Part shown: one piece after another, positions 18,355 through 25,611 of the stretch | Layout of the letters: the number at the start of each line of letters is the position of its first letter | Numbering within the stretch: the first letter of the stretch is position 1 | Assembly (NCBI GenBank): GCA_005954745.1 | Contig: CP040678.1 | Coordinates: 558,001-622,000 of the forward strand | Source: Halostella pelagica | GTDB taxonomy: Archaea; Halobacteriota; Halobacteria; Halobacteriales; Natronoarchaeaceae | Direction of reading: 5' to 3' | Length of the DNA stretch: 64,000 nucleotides | Made by a program: the position numbers and the translations under genes | Notes under the pieces: model-generated | The model's input: the letters and a program-made list of their open reading frames with translations, nothing else | Told to the model about the DNA's origin: nothing | Databases searched by the model: none

Positions 18355-19827
18355 ATGTCAACTGATACCACTTCAGCGGACGGCGAAAACGCGATAGAGC
18401 GCGCGGGGCGGCGACTGGCGGACGTCGTCGAACGGTGGATGCCGAGTCCGTTCCTGTTCGCGATCATCCTGACATACGTGGTGTTCGTCGTCGGGATCGC
18501 GGTCGAGAACACCGGCCCCTTCGAGATGGTCGAATTCTGGGTCGACGGGTTCTGGGCCTTCCTCACGTTCGCGATGCAGATGGTACTCATCCTCATGACC
18601 GGTTTCGTGATAGCGTATCACCCACGGGTCAACGACCTGCTCCAGCGATTGGCGGCGATACCGAACGACGGCAAGCAGGCAGTCGTTCTCGTCGGCGTGT
18701 TCGCGATGGTGCTAGGGTGGATCCACTGGGGACTGAGTCTTATCGTCGGCGCTATCTTCGCCCGCGAGATGGGCAAGGCCGCCCACGAACGGGGAATCGA
18801 GGTCCACTACCCGCTGTTGTGCGTGGCGGGGTACATGGGTCTCGGCCTGACGTGGCACTGGGGTCTGTCCGGGTCCGCTCCGTTGCTTCTCAACACGCCG
18901 GGCAACGAGTTCGTCGAACTCGATATCCTCGGCGGTGTCGTCCCCACCAGCCAAACCATATTCAGCGCGTACGCGCTGACCTTGACCGCCCTCTCGATCC
19001 TCTTCGCAGCGGCCGTACTGTACCTGTTGACGCCTGGTCCGGAACGGTCCGAGGGCATCACGGAGTTCGTTCCGGAGACCGAACTGTTCGGCGCGGTATC
19101 AGACGGCGGCGAGCGGTCCGACGGTCCGGAAACCTCCTCTGAGGACCGCTCTGACGGGGGCGAGGCGGTCGACGACGAGTCGGCCGCTGCCGAACCGGTC
19201 CCCGCCGAACGGATCGACAACAGCCGTATCCTGGGCGGAGTGATCGCGCTGACCGGCGTCGCGATGGTCGTCTACACGCTGGCAACCCAGGGGCTAGACG
19301 GGTGGAACCTCAACGTCGTCAACTTCGCGTTCCTGTTTTCCGGCCTGTTGATCTACCAGCGCCCGGCGCTCTACCGCGAGCGGTTCGGCGAGGCCGCGGA
19401 GGCCGCCGCCGGCATCATTCTGCTGTTTCCCTTCTTCGCGGGTATCCAGGGGATGATGAACGCGTCCGGCCTCTCCGAGACTATCGCCGAAACGCTGTTC
19501 GCGGTGTCGACACCGGCGACGTACCCCGTCATCGCCTGGATCACCGGCGCAGTCGTGAACATGTTCGTCCCCTCCGGTGGCGGCGAGTGGATAGTCATCG
19601 GACCGTCCGTGATCGAGGCGGCACAGGACCTCGGCGTTCCGGTCGGCAAGGCGACGATGGCCTACGCCGTCGGCGACGCTCACACGAACCTGTTCAACCC
19701 GTTCTGGGCGATCCCGCTGCTCGCTATCACGGGCATCAAAGCCCGCGAGATGTTCGGCTACGCCATCGCGATGCTCATCGCGCTGATCCCCTTCCTCGCC
19801 GTCGTGTTGTTTGTCCTGCCGTACTGA
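18355..19827 (+). CDS. atoE: Short-chain fatty acid transporter, AtoE family
   Basis: The 490-residue membrane protein matches the short-chain fatty acid transporter family: WMPSPFLFAIILTYVVF at the N-terminus, FVIAYHPRVNDLL, HWGLSGSAPLLLNTPGN and FVPSGGGEWIVIGPSV near the C-terminus. It imports acetoacetate, butyrate or similar acids. A hydrophilic acidic loop (about 235-285) separates the two halves. The start at 18355 is set by the TATA box about 30 bases upstream; an upstream in-frame ATG at 18307 would lie ahead of that box. Confidence 0.9.
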   Translation: MSTDTTSADGENAIERAGRRLADVVERWMPSPFLFAIILTYVVFVVGIAVENTGPFEMVEFWVDGFWAFLTFAMQMVLILMTGFVIAYHPRVNDLLQRLAAIPNDGKQAVVLVGVFAMVLGWIHWGLSLIVGAIFAREMGKAAHERGIEVHYPLLCVAGYMGLGLTWHWGLSGSAPLLLNTPGNEFVELDILGGVVPTSQTIFSAYALTLTALSILFAAAVLYLLTPGPERSEGITEFVPETELFGAVSDGGERSDGPETSSEDRSDGGEAVDDESAAAEPVPAERIDNSRILGGVIALTGVAMVVYTLATQGLDGWNLNVVNFAFLFSGLLIYQRPALYRERFGEAAEAAAGIILLFPFFAGIQGMMNASGLSETIAETLFAVSTPATYPVIAWITGAVVNMFVPSGGGEWIVIGPSVIEAAQDLGVPVGKATMAYAVGDAHTNLFNPFWAIPLLAITGIKAREMFGYAIAMLIALIPFLAVVLFVLPY

Positions 19828-19921
19828 TCGAGGGCCTGCCGTTTTCTCTCGGCGACGCGTCGTCGACCGCTCCCATTGGCTTCTGGCGTGACGAAACCGA
19901 CCGTAGCGCCGCTGATAGCTT

Positions 19922-19938
19922 ACTTTGTACTACAAAGT
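19922..19938. promoter_or_regulatory. Perfect 17-base palindrome, operator of the ABC exporter operon
   Basis: ACTTTGTACTACAAAGT is a perfect inverted repeat with one central base. It lies just upstream of a TATA-like AAATTTTATT (19951-19960) that precedes the ATG at 19991. The operon ends with a winged-helix regulator (22516-22803), the obvious candidate to bind here. Confidence 0.65.
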
Positions 19939-19990
19939 GGATTACAGCACAAATTTTATTGTGAGCCAGACCGATCGTGACGGTAGGCTC

Positions 19991-20845
19991 ATGGCAGTGG
20001 AAACGTACGAGACATCGCACGACGGCGGGTGGGCCAGCCAGGTCCACGCGTTCACGGAACGATACCTGCGGGAGATAGCTCGGAGTCGCGTAATGCTGGC
20101 CTGGTCGGTCGGCTTTCCCGCTGTGTTTTACCTCCTGAACCTCGCGCTGTTTATCGATCTGAGCACAGTTCCCGACGAACTTCTCGGCCAGGTGAAAGGT
20201 GCGGTCGTGATCGGGTTCGGGACGTTCACAACGATCATCGTCTGCATCAGCGTGTTCGCGCAGTTACTGGTCAACGACATCGAGGCCGGTCGGTACGAGC
20301 AGTTCCGGTCGCTTCCCATCTCACCCACTGCCGACCTGGTCGGTCGCATTCTGGCCGGCGTGATAGTCGCGCTCTCGGCGTTTCTCGTGATGCTCGGCAT
20401 CGGCGTCCTGACCGGTGCCGAGTACGGCCTCCGCGACCCTGCATCGTTACCGCTCGCGTTGGGGGCGTTCATCGCTTTCGCGGTCCCCTGGCTGACGCTC
20501 GGACTCCTTCTCGGGGCTGTCCTGAGTGACGCCCGCTACGCGACTGTCATCTCGACCGTCGCCGCGCTGGTGCTTTACTTCGTTACGGGGTTCAACGGTG
20601 CCGAACCGTCCATGTTTGCCGCCGACGCGACGCTTCTCAACTACCTCCCGAACACCCTTCCCAACCGGTTTCTCAACTATCATCTAACGACTATCTCGAA
20701 CTGGGGGGCGTCCGGCATGACGCCGCCGCCGGTGCCGACCGGTCCCCGGTGGGTCGGTCTGCTCGCGGCGTACGGTGCCGGGAGCTTCCTCCTGGCACTC
20801 GGGATCATGCGTCGTCTGATCTACAAACGGGGTGTTCTGCCGTGA
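19991..20845 (+). CDS. ABC-2 type transporter permease
   Basis: The 284-residue protein has six predicted membrane segments and the layout of ABC-2 exporters, with FEQFRSLPISPT-like text (YEQFRSLPISPTADLVGRIL) in the cytoplasmic coupling region. It should pair with the ATPase encoded next, whose GTG start overlaps its stop by four bases (GTGA). Such exporters move drugs, lipids or peptides; nothing here fixes the cargo. The ATG at 19991 is chosen over the longer frame because it follows the TATA box at 19951-19960. Confidence 0.85.
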   Translation: MAVETYETSHDGGWASQVHAFTERYLREIARSRVMLAWSVGFPAVFYLLNLALFIDLSTVPDELLGQVKGAVVIGFGTFTTIIVCISVFAQLLVNDIEAGRYEQFRSLPISPTADLVGRILAGVIVALSAFLVMLGIGVLTGAEYGLRDPASLPLALGAFIAFAVPWLTLGLLLGAVLSDARYATVISTVAALVLYFVTGFNGAEPSMFAADATLLNYLPNTLPNRFLNYHLTTISNWGASGMTPPPVPTGPRWVGLLAAYGAGSFLLALGIMRRLIYKRGVLP

Positions 20846-21744
20846 GTACCCCCGCGCTCCGCGCCGAAGGCGTCCGGAAGTCGTTCGGCAACGACGGCGT
20901 CGTCGACGACGTCGACCTCTCCGTCGAACCCGGCGAGATCCTACTGCTCATGGGCCCGAACGGTGTCGGTAAGACCGTGCTGCTGTCGTGTCTCGCCGGG
21001 AGTTCGCGACCCTCCTCGGGAACGGTGACAGTCGACGGACGAACTATCGGCGAGGACGGCGGCGAGACGCTGAGTTTCATGCTGCAGAACGCGATGAGTA
21101 TCGGACGCCTCACCGGACGGGAGAACGCTCGGTTCTACTCGCGTCTGCATCCTCGCTTCACCGACCGATGGCGTGAGGATGTCGCGGCGTTCGAACTCGA
21201 CGACGACCTCGACAAACTCGTCGAGAACTACTCGGAGGGGATGACCCGGAAACTCGAACTCGCACTCACGCTCAGCGTCGACGTGCCGCTCTACCTGCTC
21301 GACGAACCCACGGCCGGTATCGACCTCGCGATGCTCCAGCGCTTCCACGACCGCATCCTCGACGCCAACGACGAGGGCAAGACCTTCGTCATCGCGAGCC
21401 ACCGCCCACAGGACGCCGAACTGGCCGACCGTATCGCGTTCATGGTCGACGGGACGGTGACCGCGACCGGTCCCCCGGACGAACTGCTTGCGTCGGTACC
21501 GCCTGTCGTCCGCGTTGCCGGACCGCGTGCGGCCACCGCCGCGAAGGACCACTTCGTCGGTGGCGAACTGTTTCACGCCGGATCGGAGGCCCGCGGATTC
21601 CTCGACCCGGAGAGCGACGTAAGCGACATCAAAGCCGTCCTGGCCGACGCCGAGTCCTCCGGTAGCGCTCGTGTGACGACAGCGGATCCGACGTACACCG
21701 ACCTGTTCAACTACCACGTCCACCTCGACGGCGAGACGAACTGA
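20842..21744 (+). CDS. ABC transporter ATP-binding protein
   Basis: The 300-residue ATPase has Walker A GPNGVGKT, a signature region NYSEGMTRKLELA (variant of LSGGQ), Walker B LYLLDEPTAGID and the H-loop ASHR. Start is GTG at 20842, overlapping the permease stop. The C-terminal 80 residues after the nucleotide-binding domain are an extension of unknown role. It energises the permease upstream. Confidence 0.9.
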   Translation: MSTPALRAEGVRKSFGNDGVVDDVDLSVEPGEILLLMGPNGVGKTVLLSCLAGSSRPSSGTVTVDGRTIGEDGGETLSFMLQNAMSIGRLTGRENARFYSRLHPRFTDRWREDVAAFELDDDLDKLVENYSEGMTRKLELALTLSVDVPLYLLDEPTAGIDLAMLQRFHDRILDANDEGKTFVIASHRPQDAELADRIAFMVDGTVTATGPPDELLASVPPVVRVAGPRAATAAKDHFVGGELFHAGSEARGFLDPESDVSDIKAVLADAESSGSARVTTADPTYTDLFNYHVHLDGETN

Positions 21745-21890
21745 TAGGCGACGACGGCTGCGACCGCGGCCACGGTCGATCCCCGCGTCCGTGTTTTCTG
21801 GGCGGGCCGCGGCGTCGTGTCAGGTCGATCGAAGCGGAACAATCATACTGCGTCCCCCGCAACCTCCGGCGAAGCGACTGACGGCACATC

Positions 21891-22511
21891 ATGTCAGAAC
21901 AGGACGTCGACCCCCAGGACCTGCAGCGCGAACTGGACCAGATCAAGGGCGCGATGGGAATCGAGGAGCGATACCCCGGCCAGCGCCGGATGTGGCTGGT
22001 CTACGGCGTCGTCATCGGTCTCACGGCCATCATCACGAACGTCGCGTTCACCGCCGACCTGCCCAACGCCGCGTACATCGCGCTCTGGTACGGCATGGTC
22101 GGCGTCATCGCGGTAGCACAGTGGCGACTCGTCTCGAACGCGTCGACCGAACGCTCCTCGTCGGGGCTCGACTGGTGGATCCTTCTGACCGCGCTGATAG
22201 TTTCGCTCCACGCCATGTGGACCTCGCTGGGGCCGCTGATAGCCGAAAACTCCACTGGTGCCGCCCGCGGCGCGCACTACTTCAGTCACGTGCTGATCTT
22301 TCTCGGACTCGGACTGCTCGTCGCCGGGAACATACTCAAAGCCGAACGGATCCGGCGGCGCGACAGGTTACCGTTCTACGCGGGCGGGGTCTGGATGCTC
22401 GTACTGGGTGCGCTGTTACCCCACTCTCGATACCTCCAGCTAACCGGCTACGCGCTGTTCGGTGTCCTGTTTCTGATCCACTCTGTCGCCGCGTACGCGC
22501 TGACCAAGTGA
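21891..22511 (+). CDS. Membrane protein of the ABC exporter operon
   Basis: The 206-residue protein has a charged N-terminus (about 1-35) and five to six hydrophobic segments. I do not recognise a named family. It lies 146 bases after the ATPase and 4 bases before the winged-helix gene, so it belongs to the same transcription unit or to a pair with the regulator. It may be an accessory membrane sensor for the regulator or a transporter component; this is inference from position. Confidence 0.7.
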   Translation: MSEQDVDPQDLQRELDQIKGAMGIEERYPGQRRMWLVYGVVIGLTAIITNVAFTADLPNAAYIALWYGMVGVIAVAQWRLVSNASTERSSSGLDWWILLTALIVSLHAMWTSLGPLIAENSTGAARGAHYFSHVLIFLGLGLLVAGNILKAERIRRRDRLPFYAGGVWMLVLGALLPHSRYLQLTGYALFGVLFLIHSVAAYALTK

Positions 22512-22515
22512 GCCC

Positions 22516-22803
22516 ATGGAGTTCGACAAACTCGTCCACCAGCCGACTCGGTTGCAGATATTCGCCTACCTCTACCGACACGGCGAGACAGGGTTCACCG
22601 AACTACAGGAGGAACTCGGGATCACGGAAGGGAATCTGGCCAGTCACCTCGGCACGATGGAGGACTCGGACGCCGTCGCAGTCGAGAAGGAGTTCGTCGA
22701 CCGCAAACCGAAGACGACCTACCGGCTGACCGACGGGGGCGAGACGGCCTTCGAAGACCACATCGACAGGTTAGAGGCACTGATCGATGGGTTAGACGAG
22801 TGA
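22516..22803 (+). CDS. Winged-helix transcriptional regulator
   Basis: This is a 95-residue stand-alone DNA-binding domain: LVHQPTRLQIFAYLYRHGETGFTELQEELGITEGNLASHLGTMEDSDAV is the helix-turn-helix, and KPKTTYRLTDGGETAFEDHI is the wing and dimer helix. It resembles the HTH_34/MarR-like group that often sits beside ABC exporters. It starts 4 bases after the membrane gene. The palindrome at 19922-19938 is its probable operator, giving autoregulation of the operon. Confidence 0.87.
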   Translation: MEFDKLVHQPTRLQIFAYLYRHGETGFTELQEELGITEGNLASHLGTMEDSDAVAVEKEFVDRKPKTTYRLTDGGETAFEDHIDRLEALIDGLDE

Positions 22804-22820
22804 CCGCGCGGTGACGGCGT

Positions 22821-22947
22821 CGCGCTTCCTCGACCGTTCTGCGGCGACTACCGCGGTCGCGCTTCCTCGACCGTTCTGCGGCGACTACCGCGGTCGCGCT
22901 TCCTCGACCGTTCTGCGGCGACTACCGCGGTCGCGCTTCCTCGACCG
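22821..22947. repeat. Tandem repeat, 37 bp unit, about 3.4 copies
   Basis: Three exact 37 bp units (from 22821, 22858 and 22895) and a 16-base partial unit (22932) follow each other. The rightmost copies include the last codons and stop (22922-22924) of the adjacent minus-strand gene, so the array looks like repeated duplication of that gene's 3' end. The 37 bp unit is not a multiple of three. Confidence 0.9.
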
Positions 22948-23656
22948 GGATCGCCCGGTCGCTCTGGTCGTCTCCCGCGACGGAGGCCGTCGCGTCCACC
23001 TTCGTGCCGTCCGCGCCGTCGAACGCTATTGCCCCGCCGACGAGCAACGGCGCGACGACGCCCGCGACGACAGTGCCCGGGTCGGACAACGGCGCACGAA
23101 CCGCGACGCGGTCGTCCGCGGTCAGTTCGTAGCCGTCGACGATCCGCTCCGCCGCCTCGAACAGGTCGCGGTGGGAGTAGGTCGCGTCACCCGTCGTCAA
23201 CACCGGCGCGGTCGGGTCCCGTTCGACCGGGGGGAACGACGGGTTCTCGCTCCAGACATCCCGCTCGAAGTGCGCCACGGCCGGCTCCGAGGGTTCCGTC
23301 CCGTAGCCGACGCGGTTCGTTCCGGCGGGTACCGCGGCGTCGTCGGCATCGGCCCCCGGGAGGACGAGCGCTTGGAGGTCGCTCGCCTCGCCGTCGTTCC
23401 AGCGTGAGACGCTGTCGAACAACGTCACGCCGCCCAGTAGCGCAGTGCCGAAAAACGAGAGTAGCGCTTGCGGGGCCTCGTCGTCGGCGACGAACACCGT
23501 AACGCTCTCCCTGACACCCTGGTGGCGCAGGAAGTTGCCCGTCTTCCAGGCCGTCGTACAGAAGCGGTGGTAGTCGTACGTCGGCCCGTCAGCTATCGAG
23601 AGCGCGGTCGCCTCGCTCCGCCGGTCACGAGCGACCAGATCGTCGAGCGTCTCCAT
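22922..23656 (-). CDS. Half-length adenylate-forming enzyme homologue
   Basis: The 244-residue protein follows the N-terminal half of acyl-CoA synthetases (METLDDLVARDRR, TYDYHRFCTTAWKTGNFLRHQGV as the usual substrate-loading region). Where the P-loop SGTTGxPKG is expected it reads TTGDATYSHRDLFEAA, so the ATP loop is lost, and the C-terminal domain is missing. It is unlikely to adenylate anything alone. It follows the P-loop protein gene by 42 bases on the same strand. The frame is intact, so it seems to be a maintained short form and not an obvious pseudogene. Confidence 0.65.
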   Translation of the reverse strand: METLDDLVARDRRSEATALSIADGPTYDYHRFCTTAWKTGNFLRHQGVRESVTVFVADDEAPQALLSFFGTALLGGVTLFDSVSRWNDGEASDLQALVLPGADADDAAVPAGTNRVGYGTEPSEPAVAHFERDVWSENPSFPPVERDPTAPVLTTGDATYSHRDLFEAAERIVDGYELTADDRVAVRAPLSDPGTVVAGVVAPLLVGGAIAFDGADGTKVDATASVAGDDQSDRAIPVEEARPR

Positions 23657-23698
23657 GCCTGCGGCTTGGGACGGGGCCGAGAAAAGCGCGCCGGGACG

Positions 23699-24220
23699 CT
23701 ACCGCGGTTCAGTCTGCTCGGCGACGCGGTCGGAACGCGTGACGCGTCGGCAGTCGAACAGTTGTTCCAGGGTTCGTAGTTCGTCCGGCCGTAGCCGATG
23801 CGTGTCGACAGTACAGACGAGTTGGGTACCGTCGTCGGCAATGCGACGGTGGAGCAGGTCGAAGAAGGCGAAAAGCGGGAAGAGGTCGCACTCCGGAACG
23901 AGTCCCGGGAGTTCGTCGATGGCAACCCAGACGCCCGCATCGTTCGCCTCCTCGATCGCCTCTGACACCGAAACGCCCAGTTCCGAGAGCCCCATCGACC
24001 CCCCTCCCCCCTCGGCCGGATCGATGGTGACGAGTTCCGCAGTACGGCCCCGATACCAGGACCCGACGGTAGTGGCCGCCTGCTCCGGTGCGACAGCGAC
24101 GACTGTCTCGCACTGGGAGAGCGCGTCGAACGCCAGTTCTCGCTGCCCCGTACCGGACGGTCCGGCGACGAGGAAACTCTGCTCCGACGACGGGTCCGGT
24201 TCGTGCATGTACTGTGACAT
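23699..24220 (-). CDS. Haloarchaeal RecA/KaiC-like protein with degenerate P-loop
   Basis: The 173-residue acidic protein has a P-loop-like GPSGTGQRELAFDAL in which the Walker A lysine is replaced by Gln-Arg, and a later VWVAIDELPGLV resembling Walker B. This fits a large haloarchaeal family (DUF7504-like) related to KaiC/RecA folds, often found beside signalling genes. Without the lysine ATP hydrolysis is doubtful. The gene is upstream of the half-length ligase in what looks like a two-gene unit. Confidence 0.65.
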   Translation of the reverse strand: MSQYMHEPDPSSEQSFLVAGPSGTGQRELAFDALSQCETVVAVAPEQAATTVGSWYRGRTAELVTIDPAEGGGGSMGLSELGVSVSEAIEEANDAGVWVAIDELPGLVPECDLFPLFAFFDLLHRRIADDGTQLVCTVDTHRLRPDELRTLEQLFDCRRVTRSDRVAEQTEPR

Positions 24221-24318
24221 CCGGCAGCAGGTGATCCGGAACCACCTACCTTTGTTACACGTCGCCTAACGGACAGTAGAGAGCATCAAACCGGGGATCG
24301 CGACGGCGGCCGAGGCGT

Positions 24319-25482
24319 TCAAAACGAGTTCTTGATCTTCTCGAAGAACCCCTGTTCGACATCTATCTCCTCGCCTCCGGCCTCGGCGAACGCTTCGAGC
24401 GCCTCGCGCTGTTCCTCGTTCAGGCTCTCCGGCGTCACTACCTGCACCGTGACGTAGAGGTTGCCGTGGCCGCGCCGACGGAGGCGGGGCATCCCCTTCC
24501 CTTCCAGCTGGAACGTCTCTCCGCTCTGGGTTCCCGCGTCCACGTCGAGTTCGACATCGCCCTCCATCGTCGGAACCGTGACCGTGTCGCCGAACGCCGC
24601 CTGCGGGAACGAGATTGCGTGGTGGTAGCGGAGGTCGTCGCCGTCGCGTTCGAAGTCGGGGTGGTCGGCGACGGACACCTCGATCAGGAGGTCGCCGTTC
24701 GGCCCGCCGTTCTCGCCCGGCGCGCCTTCGCCTTCCATCCGGAGAGTCTGTCCGTCGCGGATCCCTGGGGGGACCTCGACCGACAGGGACGCTTCGCGGC
24801 GGACCTTCCCCTGGCCGCGGCAGTCGCTACAGGTCTCCTCGTAGAGTTCGCCCTCGCCCTCGCACTGAGGACAGGTCGTCGTCTGCTGGACGCGGCCCAG
24901 CGGCGTCTGTTGAACCTGCGTTGTCTGCCCGCGACCGTTACACTCGGGGCAGGTCTGACTCTCGGTTCCCGGCGGGTGGCCCTCGCCGTTACAGGTGTCA
25001 CAGCGCTCCGGTCGGCGAACTGTGACTGCCTTTTCGACGCCCTCGTACGCGTCTTCGAGGTCTATCTGGAGGCGCGTCCGCAGGTCCGACCCCTGTCGCG
25101 GTCGGTCGCGTCTGCTGCCGCCGCTGCCGCCGAAGAACTGCTCGAAGATGTCGCCCATGCCGCCCGCGCCCCCACCGCCGCCGAACGGGCCGCCGCCACC
25201 GCCGAAGGGTCCGCCAGCTCCCCCGCCGCGGCCTTCGTCGAACCCGCCGCGTTTCTCGGCCTGTTCGAACCGCTCGTGGCCCATGCGGTCGTACGCGCGG
25301 CGCTTCTCCTCGTCGGTGAGCACTTCCTTCGCCTTCTTGGCTTTCTTGAACTTCTCCTCGGCGTTCGGTTCGTCGCTGACGTCCGGGTGGTACTTGCTCG
25401 CCATCTCGCGGTAGGCCTTCTGTATCTCCTCCTCGGACGCGTCCGTACTCACGCCGAGAACATCGTAGAAATCCTCGCTCAT
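24319..25482 (-). CDS. dnaJ: Chaperone protein DnaJ
   Basis: The 387-residue protein has the full type I layout: J domain (1-65, with YHPD for DnaK stimulation), Gly/Phe-rich linker (about 75-115), four zinc-binding CxxCxGxG repeats (CDTCNGEG, CPECNGRG, CPQCEGEG, CSDCRGQG) and the C-terminal substrate domain. It delivers unfolded clients to DnaK. The ATG at 25482 opens the normal MSEDFYDVLGV N-terminus. dnaJ is separated from dnaK by the Rieske and antiporter genes, a variant of the usual order. Confidence 0.97.
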   Translation of the reverse strand: MSEDFYDVLGVSTDASEEEIQKAYREMASKYHPDVSDEPNAEEKFKKAKKAKEVLTDEEKRRAYDRMGHERFEQAEKRGGFDEGRGGGAGGPFGGGGGPFGGGGGAGGMGDIFEQFFGGSGGSRRDRPRQGSDLRTRLQIDLEDAYEGVEKAVTVRRPERCDTCNGEGHPPGTESQTCPECNGRGQTTQVQQTPLGRVQQTTTCPQCEGEGELYEETCSDCRGQGKVRREASLSVEVPPGIRDGQTLRMEGEGAPGENGGPNGDLLIEVSVADHPDFERDGDDLRYHHAISFPQAAFGDTVTVPTMEGDVELDVDAGTQSGETFQLEGKGMPRLRRRGHGNLYVTVQVVTPESLNEEQREALEAFAEAGGEEIDVEQGFFEKIKNSF

Positions 25483-25611
25483 CAGTTGAGCGATCCTATA
25501 CGGTTGAGCTACTTGAAAAGACTGGCTCGGGACCGTCAGGCGAACTGTCATCGTCTCTACGTAAACGCCCTTCAGGGAACCTTGATATCCGTATTTGCGG
25601 TATGGTGACGT

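Noticed and set aside
22821-22947. The 37 bp tandem repeat as a CRISPR array
   Set aside because: The units are joined without spacers, overlap a gene end and no cas genes are near.
24615-25025. An Arg/Gly-rich frame opposite the DnaJ linker
   Set aside because: It is the mirror of the Gly-rich DnaJ linker and zinc repeats and has no coding signs.
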